The notes beneath the pieces were generated by a model. That model had not been told where the DNA came from and searched no databases. It was given only the letters and a program-made list of their open reading frames with translations. This document shows, piece after piece, positions 17,949-25,728 of a stretch of 39,593 nt of DNA. The translations under genes were made by a program, and so were the position numbers. The stretch comes from Cytophagales bacterium (GTDB taxonomy: Bacteria > Bacteroidota > Bacteroidia > Cytophagales > Cyclobacteriaceae): contig JANYHI010000080.1 of the NCBI GenBank assembly GCA_025359125.1, forward strand, positions 1 to 39,593, in the 5' to 3' direction. Each line of letters opens with the position of its first letter. The stretch's first letter is position 1.

Positions 17949-18329
17949 TCAGATTATTACGTAAGATGGCTGTGTCTCCCACCCCTCAATCTCTAATTGG
18001 ATTAGCCTCGGATTTATCTCTTTATTAGCGCTGTAAATCCGATTTGCTCTAACCCTACCATCTTGTGTCCCCTCCACCAAAGCCCACGATCCTTGTGTAA
18101 ACTTATATTCGAAATAGGAGAGCGTGTCGGGTAAATCAATGTAATAAATGCCCCTAGAATCTTTTATTAACTTATAATTCTCTTCGGCTGGACTCCAATT
18201 ATTAAAGTTGCTCGACAAATAAATACTTGAGTCACTTGCGGTGAATGGAGGGTGCTTTAATATCTCAATTCGGATTTTTTGAGCATGACTTTGACTGGGC
18301 AACGAAGCAATCGCGAAAAGAAGAAACAA
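17949..18329 (-). CDS. Small secreted glycogen-binding-like domain protein; start codon unclear
   Basis: About 126 residues: a signal peptide ending SQSHAQ, then one beta-sandwich domain with SSNFNNWSP and YYIDLPDTLSYFEYKFTQGSW, which resembles the isolated CBM48/AMPK glycogen-binding fold. It probably binds alpha-glucan and serves the two GH13 genes downstream on the same strand. No ATG is in frame: the only start before the hydrophobic core is TTG (18327-18329). Reading further upstream gives INRILFLLF, a normal basic signal-peptide N-region, if translation began at an ATA at 18339-18341 just after a GAGG. The start therefore may be non-standard or a mutated ATG. Confidence 0.6.
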   Translation of the reverse strand: MFLLFAIASLPSQSHAQKIRIEILKHPPFTASDSSIYLSSNFNNWSPAEENYKLIKDSRGIYYIDLPDTLSYFEYKFTQGSWALVEGTQDGRVRANRIYSANKEINPRLIQLEIEGWETQPSYVII

Positions 18330-18455
18330 TATTCTATTTATATGACCTCAATTAATTTTTTTATAGGCCAAATGTAATAACAGACTTGATAATAAAAGCA
18401 GTATAGCCATTATTAAATCAACTCTAAATTAGAGAACCAGAAAATGGTGATGATC

Positions 18456-19472
18456 TTATTCTGCTGAATCCTTCTTTTTCTTAAACAAAAGATGAAACTC
18501 ATCAAAAATAACATAGACGGTATAAGCAAGATTGTTTTCTACATTATTCTTTCCAAGCGATACCGAAGAATTAGTTGGTGTATTGGTTATGTTGTATTGA
18601 AAGATGGTTTGGTAGGTAATGCCTGCTTCAATTTTAATAGGAAAGCTGCTTTTTGTTTTATAGCCAAGCATGGCAACAAATCGGTTTTGGTTTAGCAATT
18701 TGGTATTTGGAATGTGACTGCCCACGCCTAGGAATAATTCATTCCATGAGTTAAGATACCATGTATTGTTTTCAATCTTTGTTTTTCCTTTTCCCAATGG
18801 AATCTGTACTCTGGCCTGCCATCGAATGCGCCCTAAATGATTATTTCCAAAGTAATTTCCGGTTTGATCTTGAATATCGGTTGGGGCAAAATTAAAGCCC
18901 AACCCAAAATCGGCCAATGAATTATCAGCCACTCTTCGCTCGCCTACAAAGCGAAATTCATAGCGAAAGCGGTTAATAAATTGTACTCGTCCTATGTTTT
19001 GGAAGAGGGTAACTTGAGGACAGATTCTAAATTCGGGAAACACACTTTGATGAGTAGGATCTTGATCTTTATTAATATATACAGCGGACTCTTCTTTGGG
19101 TGTCCACGTTACCCATAAACCAACAGGAGATAAAGAGAAGCGAACTATTTTAGGTATTGCCCAATAGTGAATCCACGGACGGAAAACTTGCTGCTGTATT
19201 TCATTAAATGGGTTGCTTGTGCCTCCTTTAACAAAACTGGCATCGGAGGCTCGCCTATACTGATAGTCCATTTGGTATTGCCATCTACCATTTTTAGAAA
19301 GTGTGCCTCCTAAATTGAACTCCGACCAAAAAGATTGACGCTCAACATAAGCGCGTGGGTCTACGCCAAAATTTTGAACCGGAACAGAGACCTGCGCAAA
19401 TAGAAAATTGGTAGAAAAAACTCCTACAAAAAATAATAGCTTGATAATGCGGAATAGTTTTTTAGAGCTCAT
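18456..19472 (-). CDS. DUF2490-like outer-membrane protein
   Basis: 338 residues with a signal peptide (cleavage after FLFAQ). The rest is a regular series of amphipathic strands with W/Y/F-rich turns: FWSEFNLGGTLSKNGRWQYQMDYQYRR (mid part), RFSLSPVGLWVTW, FINRFRYEFRF, WYLNSWNELFLGVG, YTVYVIFDEFHLLF. This is the pattern of DUF2490 barrels in Bacteroidota, whose function is unknown. It lies downstream of a -7-like TAATTTTG (19488-19495, minus strand) and a large inverted repeat, and is divergent from an ABC exporter. A role in uptake or sensing cannot be read from sequence. Confidence 0.75.
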   Translation of the reverse strand: MSSKKLFRIIKLLFFVGVFSTNFLFAQVSVPVQNFGVDPRAYVERQSFWSEFNLGGTLSKNGRWQYQMDYQYRRASDASFVKGGTSNPFNEIQQQVFRPWIHYWAIPKIVRFSLSPVGLWVTWTPKEESAVYINKDQDPTHQSVFPEFRICPQVTLFQNIGRVQFINRFRYEFRFVGERRVADNSLADFGLGFNFAPTDIQDQTGNYFGNNHLGRIRWQARVQIPLGKGKTKIENNTWYLNSWNELFLGVGSHIPNTKLLNQNRFVAMLGYKTKSSFPIKIEAGITYQTIFQYNITNTPTNSSVSLGKNNVENNLAYTVYVIFDEFHLLFKKKKDSAE

Positions 19473-19487
19473 TTTCTATTTTTTTTA

Positions 19488-19495
19488 CAAAATTA
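19488..19495 (-). promoter_or_regulatory. -7 element for the DUF2490 gene
   Basis: On the minus strand TAATTTTG matches the Bacteroidota -7 consensus TAnnTTTG, 15 bases upstream of the ATG. No clear TTTG sits 19 bases further up. Instead that stretch is occupied by the inner arm of the inverted repeat at 19506-19550, as expected if an activator or repressor replaces or blocks the -33 contact. Confidence 0.35.
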
Positions 19496-19505
19496 GGAGC
19501 CAACA

Positions 19506-19550
19506 TTACCGAATTGTTACTTGAATATTACTATTTTAACAATTCGGTAA
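19506..19550. promoter_or_regulatory. 14-base inverted repeat between divergent genes (operator candidate)
   Basis: Arms TTACCGAATTGTTA (19506-19519) and TAACAATTCGGTAA (19537-19550) are perfect reverse complements, separated by 17 bases. A partial third copy, TTGGTAACAAT, follows near 19555. The repeat lies in the only gap between the DUF2490 gene and the ABC pair, next to the -7 element of the former. No T run follows, so it does not look like a terminator. A dimeric or paired regulator binding site is the simplest reading. Confidence 0.55.
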
Positions 19551-19604
19551 ATATTTGGTAACAATGCAAATCTGCCAATAATTAGAACCCCCGTTTACGA
19601 TCAA

Positions 19605-20228
19605 ATGATAAAAATAAGAAACCTTAAAAAGAGCTACACCGCAAATCTCATCCTTGAAATTTCTGACTTAACACTCGCGGATGGTTTGTTTTGGGTAAAG
19701 GGTTTAAACGGCTCAGGGAAATCTACTTTACTCAAAATTATTGCCGGCATAATTCCCTTTGAAGGGGATGTAGAAATCAATTCCATAAATCTTCATAAAA
19801 ATCCAACCGAGTACAGACGATTGGTAAACTATGTCGAAGCCGAACCTCTTTATCCTCCCTTCTTAGCTGGGTCAAATCTTATTTCATTCTTTAACAAAAC
19901 TAGGGATGGAACGAAGGCGGAATCAGATAAATTAATTTCACAATTCGGAATATCATCGTTTATAAAAAATCCTATCGGAACCTACTCCAGTGGCATGATT
20001 AAAAAACTTTCGTTGGTGCTGGCATTCATAGGTTCGCCTGCGTACATTCTATTAGACGAACCGCTTGTAACAATTGATAAGGAGAGTGTTCCTATTTTAT
20101 TTGAGTTGATAAAAGAGTTTTCGGGCAAAAAAGTTAATTTCCTATTCACCTCACATCAGGCATTCGATCTTACTGACCTTGTCATTTCCGAACTAGAAGT
20201 AAAAAACCAGCAAGTATGTTTTCTGTGA
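19605..20228 (+). CDS. ABC transporter ATP-binding protein
   Basis: 207-residue ATPase subunit. Walker A GLNGSGKST is at 33-41, signature YSSGM at 127-131, Walker B with catalytic Glu YILLDEP at 147-153, and H-loop TSHQ near 185. The D-loop region is slightly degenerate, as in small bacterial exporter ATPases. It overlaps the next gene by 13 bases, so the two are translated together and form an exporter-like pair. The substrate is unknown. Confidence 0.9.
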   Translation: MIKIRNLKKSYTANLILEISDLTLADGLFWVKGLNGSGKSTLLKIIAGIIPFEGDVEINSINLHKNPTEYRRLVNYVEAEPLYPPFLAGSNLISFFNKTRDGTKAESDKLISQFGISSFIKNPIGTYSSGMIKKLSLVLAFIGSPAYILLDEPLVTIDKESVPILFELIKEFSGKKVNFLFTSHQAFDLTDLVISELEVKNQQVCFL

Positions 20229-21307
20229 TCAGAGTACTAACAAAGGTAATTGTCGCTAAATTTTACGAACGCAACGCAGGTCTTCTCTTTTTTGTGTTCT
20301 TCTTAATGTTTGGAATAGTAGAATCTACACAAATAATAAGCTACCACAAGGCTTTGATGTATGCCACACTTACCTCGCCCATTTTTTTACTTTTAGTTTG
20401 CGGAGTTTGGTTGTTATACCTAATCAAATGTGTTCAGTTTTTTCTTGCGCAACTTACAAGACCCGATCATACTTTTCTGTTTGAACTAGGAGGGTTAAAC
20501 TTTATAAAACGATTTTGGGTGGTGACTCTGACAATTTTATTAATCTATGAGCCCGTGCTTATTTATTCCATTTTCATAATCGCACTCGGCATTTACTCAA
20601 AACTTTTTACAGCTGCCACACTGGTTGTCCTTTTTCATTTTTTTGGAATCACAGGAGCTTCGCTCATTCTTTCGTATCAACTCAATCATGCACATAAATT
20701 GATAAAAATTCTAACTCTTCCCTCTATTCAATGGCCCTGGGTTAAGCCCCTTCCACTTTTCTATATTAACCAACTTACTTCACAGTTACCGACTGTATTA
20801 TTTTTCACTAAAGCGTTTTCGGTTTTCGCTATCTACGGTTTTTTTCAAATTCCTTTGGATCATTACGATAACAGGATTGCACTGATGGGTTTATTATTTG
20901 GGTTAGCTGCCCATTCTGCTATCGTTTTTGAATTGAGACGATTTGAAGAAAATAATTTGCGGTTCTTACGCAATTTGCCAGTACCCAACTGGAAACGTTT
21001 TGGAGGGCTTGCTATTGTTTATCTTTTATTACTACTGCCCGAGGCAGCCATGCTTTGCGCTAATCACATCCTCCTACCCGATGTGTTGGGGATTTATCTT
21101 TTTGGCGCAGGCTTCATACTTCTATTGCACTGTCTACTTTTTGTAGAACTTAATAACGACAAACATTTGCAATGGACAGTAGGACTTTTTCTTATATCTT
21201 TTATGTTGGTGCTCTTTAAAATATACTTTGCCGAAACGTTGTTACTCTGGATTTTTGCGCTCGTCATTCTGAATCGCCATTATTACCAATTTGAAAAATC
21301 AACCTAA
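20216..21307 (+). CDS. Multi-pass membrane protein, permease partner of the ABC ATPase
   Basis: 363 residues with about ten hydrophobic segments spread along the whole chain and short, charged loops; no soluble domain, signal peptide or recognisable motif. Its start overlaps the ATPase gene by 13 bases in another frame, which implies translational coupling. This is the reason for calling it the membrane subunit of an exporter. The family is not one I can name. Its stop lies 35 bases from the convergent blh gene. Confidence 0.7.
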   Translation: MFSVIRVLTKVIVAKFYERNAGLLFFVFFLMFGIVESTQIISYHKALMYATLTSPIFLLLVCGVWLLYLIKCVQFFLAQLTRPDHTFLFELGGLNFIKRFWVVTLTILLIYEPVLIYSIFIIALGIYSKLFTAATLVVLFHFFGITGASLILSYQLNHAHKLIKILTLPSIQWPWVKPLPLFYINQLTSQLPTVLFFTKAFSVFAIYGFFQIPLDHYDNRIALMGLLFGLAAHSAIVFELRRFEENNLRFLRNLPVPNWKRFGGLAIVYLLLLLPEAAMLCANHILLPDVLGIYLFGAGFILLLHCLLFVELNNDKHLQWTVGLFLISFMLVLFKIYFAETLLLWIFALVILNRHYYQFEKST

Positions 21308-21342
21308 GAGCATACTAATGCGATTATTGTAAAGACTTGCTA

Positions 21343-22263
21343 CTAAGAATTATCATACATTCTAGTCATTACACCAACATGAGGGGTGGTTAGAGCAGCA
21401 ATAAATATAATAGTTATCAGTACGGGTGACCAACTTTTTATATAAATAACTACTAACATGACTGCTAAGCCAAAAATTGAAATGATACTGAAAGGAATGG
21501 CTATCCTAACCAACTCAAGTGTTGTGCAATTAAGATGTCCACGGATGTGTGTAAGCGCATGAAGCGAGTGCCACAGTCCAAAATAAAAGGAGAATGCCGC
21601 CAATGCCGGTAACGGATATAACATTAATAACAGTAGTGGCGGAATAAATAATCTGATTTTAACAGAAAACAATGCTTTGCTTTTGATAAAGCAAACTGCT
21701 GAAATCAAACAGACAGCAAAAAAACAACCTGACCATAAAAAAACACGAAGATTGGTAATAGTTGATGTAAGTATATTGTTCGCTGCAAAAACAGGGCTGA
21801 GAAAATTTAAAATTCCCCACACGTCTTTAATCTGTGCAATTAATAAGCAACCCAAAATACCTAGTCCGTAAAGTGTAGTAAGAATACCGCTGGGCTTCAA
21901 TCTAAATTCTGGCGAACGCAAATCTGTTTCTCCAAAATGGTAGCCCGAGAATAATAAAAAACTAATAAATCCTGCCGAAGGAGACAGTAGCCATATGACG
22001 CAGGTGATTAAAATTTTAAGAAAATAGTTTTTGAGGAAATCTGCGAGAGACCAATCATTTTTGTCAACAGATACTTGTTCTACCCGGTGGTCAAGCGCGC
22101 CATGTGGAAGGCCAAAAAAAATAAATGTAAAGGCAAGCAGAAAGATTGAAAAGGATAGAGAGATCGGTTTAATAAGCAGTTGATATCCACTTAGCAATAT
22201 CGCTCCTGCAATCAACAGATATTTCAAAACTCCAGAAGCATCAATTAAAATTTTACTTTTCAT
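21343..22263 (-). CDS. blh: Brp/Blh-type beta-carotene 15,15'-dioxygenase
   Basis: Membrane enzyme that cleaves beta-carotene symmetrically into two retinal molecules for the rhodopsin. 306 residues from the ATG at 22263; a TTG at 22287 would start inside a hairpin and is rejected. Family hallmarks are the metal-binding His set, LPHGALDH (H54, H59), SGYHFGETD, and FGLWHSLHALTHIRGHL, within about eight membrane helices. It is downstream of the rhodopsin gene on the same strand. A long stem-loop lies between them, which could set a lower Blh than opsin level. Together with CrtB, CrtI and CrtYcd the retinal pathway is nearly complete here. Confidence 0.9.
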   Translation of the reverse strand: MKSKILIDASGVLKYLLIAGAILLSGYQLLIKPISLSFSIFLLAFTFIFFGLPHGALDHRVEQVSVDKNDWSLADFLKNYFLKILITCVIWLLSPSAGFISFLLFSGYHFGETDLRSPEFRLKPSGILTTLYGLGILGCLLIAQIKDVWGILNFLSPVFAANNILTSTITNLRVFLWSGCFFAVCLISAVCFIKSKALFSVKIRLFIPPLLLLMLYPLPALAAFSFYFGLWHSLHALTHIRGHLNCTTLELVRIAIPFSIISIFGLAVMLVVIYIKSWSPVLITIIFIAALTTPHVGVMTRMYDNS

Positions 22264-22280
22264 ATCTAACAATAAAAGAA

Positions 22281-22339
22281 ATCTCAAAAGTCATCCTTCA
22301 TTCAATTTTTTTTGAATTACTAAGATGAACTTTTGAGAT
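22281..22339 (-). repeat. Long stem-loop between the rhodopsin and blh genes
   Basis: Outer arms ATCTCAAAAGTCATC (22281-22295) and GATGAACTTTTGAGAT (22324-22339) pair over 15 bases with one bulged A. An inner pair ATTCAA (22300-22305) and TTGAAT (22312-22317) stacks inside. On the transcribed minus strand the stem is followed by TTCTTTTATT and then the blh ATG 18 bases on. It is therefore a partial terminator, RNA-stability element or attenuator between the two genes. Confidence 0.7.
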
Positions 22340-22368
22340 ACTTTCTTCAAGTAAAGTTTATGATAGTT

Positions 22369-23115
22369 CTATGCTGCCTTAACACTTTCTGTAGTTGCAA
22401 TACCATACACTACTAAGCCAAAACCAATTTTGTTAATTGCATCGCCTATATTATAAATTAAATCCAAATCACTTGGCTTTAAAATTCCAGCACCATCAGC
22501 ACCGAGCCAGCCACCAGGCATTGCCATGTAACCAATTGGATAAATTGCCCATCCTACCAAAACAAACCAAGCTAATGCATTGATACCTTTTTGTACTGAT
22601 TCAGAATTTGATTTAGCCGCTAATTGTTTTGCTTCACCAAACCAAGCTGAATACAAGATATACACGTAACCAATAGTAGAAAGGAAACCGTACAATACTG
22701 AGTGCCCCATGGTGCCATCTGTAAATGCTTCTCCGATATAACCCATTACGAGCATCAATACCGAAGCACCTATTAATTTCCATAAAAAAGACTTTGGCGC
22801 ACCTGCAGGCTTTAACAGAAGATAAAATTCAACGCACATCAATGGAACAGTAAGAGTCCAGTCAATGTATCTTAACACGGTAGGATTTGTACCCGTGGCT
22901 AGATAAAAATCGCGCATGTAATAATAATGAACTGCCGCAATGCCCGTGATCATACCAGAAACCAATAAAGAGGTTTTCCATTTGCCATCTACAGAGCCGC
23001 GTTCAAAAAGAAAAAAAACAGTTGCAGCAAACATGGCCATGTAGCCAATGAAAAAGGTAAACGCAACTGGGTCATCAACCTTTAAGGTCAGTACTTCAGA
23101 TAATAGTGTAGACAT
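22369..23115 (-). CDS. Light-driven proton-pumping rhodopsin (proteorhodopsin/xanthorhodopsin clade)
   Basis: 248 residues with seven membrane helices. Helix C has D85 (counter-ion), T89 and E96 (proton donor), the DTE set of outward proton pumps. H63 in helix B pairs with D85 as in proteorhodopsin. Helix G has D225 and the retinal lysine K229 (DAINK). M93, eight residues after D85, predicts green absorption. In helix E, Gly143 (LYGFLST) aligns with bacteriorhodopsin Trp138 and xanthorhodopsin Gly156, the gap that lets a carotenoid reach the retinal ring. A hydroxylated carotenoid antenna is thus plausible, since crtZ is in the window. The 368-base leader before this gene is unusually long. 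Confidence 0.95.
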   Translation of the reverse strand: MSTLLSEVLTLKVDDPVAFTFFIGYMAMFAATVFFLFERGSVDGKWKTSLLVSGMITGIAAVHYYYMRDFYLATGTNPTVLRYIDWTLTVPLMCVEFYLLLKPAGAPKSFLWKLIGASVLMLVMGYIGEAFTDGTMGHSVLYGFLSTIGYVYILYSAWFGEAKQLAAKSNSESVQKGINALAWFVLVGWAIYPIGYMAMPGGWLGADGAGILKPSDLDLIYNIGDAINKIGFGLVVYGIATTESVKAA

Positions 23116-23483
23116 AAATTTTTGTTTATAGGTTTAAAATGAACGTTGAACAATATATAAATTCAATAGTTTTCAAACGGTTGAAAAAATTTAAATTAAT
23201 TTCATGTTTGTTCATTACTATTAACTTTTCTAAGAGAAAAAGTTGAACATATCAGCCGGAAATGATCGAATCGCAGTAAAATATTTTTTACTACAGCAAA
23301 ATAATTTTGTGCAGTGTTTAGGCTATAGACACTCTAATTCCAAATTTTAGTAAACAGAATAACTTAGCATGATTAGATCTTTCTAGAAAAGCATTTTTTT
23401 TATGCAATAGCTTTTGTGAGGTGTTAGCATTAAACTTGCATAACATTATCAGTAACTTGCTGTTTCATAATCAAAGCTTTTCA
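23116..23483. other. Long AT-rich intergenic region between the rhodopsin and photolyase operons
   Basis: 368 bases without a convincing gene, shared by two divergent units. It contains TTTTTGTTTA at 23119-23128 (same word as near the CarH-like gene), a GTTTAAAATGAAC near-repeat, a hairpin-like AACTTTTC/GAAAAAGTT pair near 23223-23244, and CAAAAT/ATTTTG around 23299-23310. I found no clean TTG-N19-TAnnTTTG promoter in either direction, which suits transcription by an alternative (ECF) sigma factor. Confidence 0.5.
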
Positions 23484-23672
23484 ATGTTTTCCCTTTTCAA
23501 AAAAGACCCCATCAAAGACCTCGAAAACAAACGCAAGAAATTGCTGGAAAAAGCTATGCACATTCAGCGCTCGGGAGATTTGAAGTTATATGCGTTAAAG
23601 ATGGAAGCCATAGATAACTTAGAAAAACAAATCGATGCCCTTCAATCTGGAAATAGCACAAAAAGTAATTGA
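23484..23672 (+). CDS. Lacal_2735/DUF6435-like small protein
   Basis: 62 residues from the ATG at 23484, starting MFSLFKKDPIKDLENKRKKLLEKA and ending in a second helix (KMEAIDNLEKQIDALQ). This two-helix, charged architecture with the MF-LFKK start fits the small Bacteroidota Lacal_2735 (DUF6435) family, whose function is unknown. The upstream in-frame TTG extension would add a poorly coding stretch. Its 3' end overlaps the start of the photolyase gene by 38 bases, implying coupled translation. Confidence 0.7.
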   Translation: MFSLFKKDPIKDLENKRKKLLEKAMHIQRSGDLKLYALKMEAIDNLEKQIDALQSGNSTKSN

Positions 23673-24957
23673 CAGTCAAACGATTCTTTTCTGGTTCAGA
23701 AGAGATTTACGTTTGCAAGACAATGCAGGTTTATATCATGCATTAAAAGAAAATAAATCTGTAATTCCCATTTTTATTTTTGATACTCAGATTTTAGATA
23801 AGCTTGAAGATAAAACTGATTTACGTGTTGCCTTTATTCATGAGTCGCTTTCGCGAATGCAAACGCAATTAGAAGAATTGAACAGTTCATTGATTGTGAT
23901 GCACGGAAATCCTCTTAAAATTTTTAAAGAGCTAAATCCAAAAGCAGTTTATACCAATCACGATTATGAACCCTACGCTATTGCGAGAGATGAGCAGGTA
24001 AAGAAACTACTCGAAGCAAAAGGCTGCATTTTTAAAACGTTTAAAGACCAAGTAACTTTTGAGAAAACAGAAGTAACGAAAGACGATGGCAAACCTTATA
24101 CCGTTTTTACGCCCTACAGCCGCAAGTGGAAAAGTACGCTCAATAAATTTTATTTAAAGAGTTATTCCACCGAAAAATATTTCAACTCCTTTAAAAAAAT
24201 AGCTTCGGTAAAAATTCCTTCCTTAAAAGAGATTGGTTTTCAGGAAACCGTATTTCAATTTCCAGAGAGAGTAGTGAAGCAATCAATCATAGATCAATAT
24301 GACAAACAAAGAAATTTTCCAGCCATAGCAGGCACGACCAAATTAAGTGTTCACCTGCGCTTTGGAACTGTGAGCATAAGAAAGCTCGCACTAGTTGCGT
24401 TAAAGAAAAATGAAACATGGTTGAATGAATTAATCTGGCGCGATTTCTATCACATGATTCTCTGGCACTTCCCACACATCGAAACCAAATCTTTTAAACC
24501 GGCTTACGATAAAATAGAGTGGCGCAATAACGAAAAAGAATTTAATGCTTGGTGCAGCGGACAAACCGGTTACCCTATTGTAGATGCTGGCATGCGTGAA
24601 CTAAATTCTACCGGCTTTATGCACAACCGCGTGCGCATGATTGTCGCGAGTTTCCTTACGAAACATTTATTAATCGATTGGCGCTGGGGTGAGGCTTACT
24701 TTGCAAAAAAATTACTGGACTTTGACTTAGCCGCCAACAATGGCGGGTGGCAATGGGCAGCCAGCTCGGGCTGCGATGCCGCTCCGTACTTTCGAGTGTT
24801 TAATCCAGAGTTGCAAACAGAAAAATTCGATCCCAAATTAGAGTATATTAAAAAATGGGTGCCCGAATTGGGAACGCCTATTTATCCCAAACCAATTGTG
24901 GAGCATAAGTTTGCTAGAGAGAGAGTATTGAAGACTTATAAAGAGGCATTGCAATAA
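23635..24957 (+). CDS. phr: CPD photolyase (class I-like deoxyribodipyrimidine photolyase)
   Basis: 440 residues; repairs cyclobutane pyrimidine dimers using FADH- and blue light. The N-terminal alpha/beta antenna domain begins LFWFRRDLRLQDN. The FAD domain keeps the expected residues: E265 (NELIWRDFY, substrate Glu), MHNRVRM, N368 and W372 (LAANNGGWQW), then APYFRVFNP. All key positions match the standard enzyme. The gene starts 38 bases inside the preceding small gene. The 14 residues before the conserved QTILFW are longer than usual, so the true start may be a little downstream at a non-ATG codon. Confidence 0.93.
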   Translation: MPFNLEIAQKVIDSQTILFWFRRDLRLQDNAGLYHALKENKSVIPIFIFDTQILDKLEDKTDLRVAFIHESLSRMQTQLEELNSSLIVMHGNPLKIFKELNPKAVYTNHDYEPYAIARDEQVKKLLEAKGCIFKTFKDQVTFEKTEVTKDDGKPYTVFTPYSRKWKSTLNKFYLKSYSTEKYFNSFKKIASVKIPSLKEIGFQETVFQFPERVVKQSIIDQYDKQRNFPAIAGTTKLSVHLRFGTVSIRKLALVALKKNETWLNELIWRDFYHMILWHFPHIETKSFKPAYDKIEWRNNEKEFNAWCSGQTGYPIVDAGMRELNSTGFMHNRVRMIVASFLTKHLLIDWRWGEAYFAKKLLDFDLAANNGGWQWAASSGCDAAPYFRVFNPELQTEKFDPKLEYIKKWVPELGTPIYPKPIVEHKFARERVLKTYKEALQ

Positions 24958-25026
24958 TCTTTGGTTACTGCCCTTTAGCACTCAAAATGACTGCAAACAT
25001 TCTGAGGCAATAATGGTTTTAAAAGT

Positions 25027-25722
25027 ATGGCAAATATTTTAATCGTAGGAGCTTCTTCAGGCATCGGATCCGCATTGGCAAAACAGTTAATAGCATCTGG
25101 TCATCAAGTATTTGGAACTTTTAATAAAACCATCCGCCCTGCACCAAATTTTGCAGCGTATCATCCGCTTAATGTATTAGATGAAAGTGTAGATCTAAGT
25201 TTTGTTCCAGATACATTGGATGGACTAGTCTATTGTCCTGGCGCAGTAAACTTGAAACCATTTGGTCGAATTAAACCCGAAGACTTCATTTTTGATTACC
25301 AATTGCAGTTAGTGGGGGCGGTTAAAGTAATTCAAGCTTGTCTACCAAAATTAAAAAATACCACTAGTCCATCAATCGTTTTATTTTCTACAGTTGCTGT
25401 GCAGACCGGATTTAATTTTCACTCGTTAGTGGCTTCATCCAAAGGAGCAGTGGAGGGACTGACCAAGGCACTAGCAGCAGAATTTGCGCCTAAGATCAGG
25501 GTTAATTGCATTGCCCCTTCAATTACAGATACACCTCTAGCGGGAACGCTTCTCAATACGGAAGAAAAAAAAGAAGCCAATGCGCAGCGTCATCCACTCA
25601 AGAAAATAGGCAAGCCGGAAGATCTGGCCAACCTCGCAGAATTTTTATTATCAGAAAAATCAAGTTGGATCACCGGACAAGTTCTTCACGCTGATGGCGG
25701 CATATCGAGCTTGAAAGTTTAA
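25027..25722 (+). CDS. SDR-family protein lacking the catalytic tyrosine
   Basis: 231 residues of short-chain dehydrogenase fold. Cofactor motif VGASSGIGSALA (7-18) and active-site Ser region FSTVAV (120-125) are present. The YxxxK motif reads V135-A-S-S-K139 (FHSLVASSKGAVEGL): the Tyr is Val. Near residue 93 the usual Asn is also replaced (QLQLVGA). The C-terminal IAPSITDTPLAGTLL and WITGQVLHADGG are normal. Cofactor binding is likely, but classical dehydrogenase chemistry is not. From memory, SDRs in light-regulated photolyase clusters of other bacteria show the same loss. First gene of a tight run to 33313 (6 bases to the flavin reductase). Confidence 0.8.
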   Translation: MANILIVGASSGIGSALAKQLIASGHQVFGTFNKTIRPAPNFAAYHPLNVLDESVDLSFVPDTLDGLVYCPGAVNLKPFGRIKPEDFIFDYQLQLVGAVKVIQACLPKLKNTTSPSIVLFSTVAVQTGFNFHSLVASSKGAVEGLTKALAAEFAPKIRVNCIAPSITDTPLAGTLLNTEEKKEANAQRHPLKKIGKPEDLANLAEFLLSEKSSWITGQVLHADGGISSLKV

Positions 25723-25728
25723 TTAGTG

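Noticed and set aside
22264-22287. TTG start for blh at 22287
   Set aside because: It would add eight residues encoded inside the stem-loop; the ATG at 22263 gives a normal N-terminus.
22369-23115. Sodium or chloride pump rhodopsin
   Set aside because: Helix C has D-T-E (85/89/96), not the NDQ or NTQ patterns of ion-pumping relatives.
23116-23483. Hidden small gene or CRISPR-like repeat in the rhodopsin-photolyase gap
   Set aside because: No spaced identical repeats and no frame with a convincing start were found; only short AT-rich hairpins are present.
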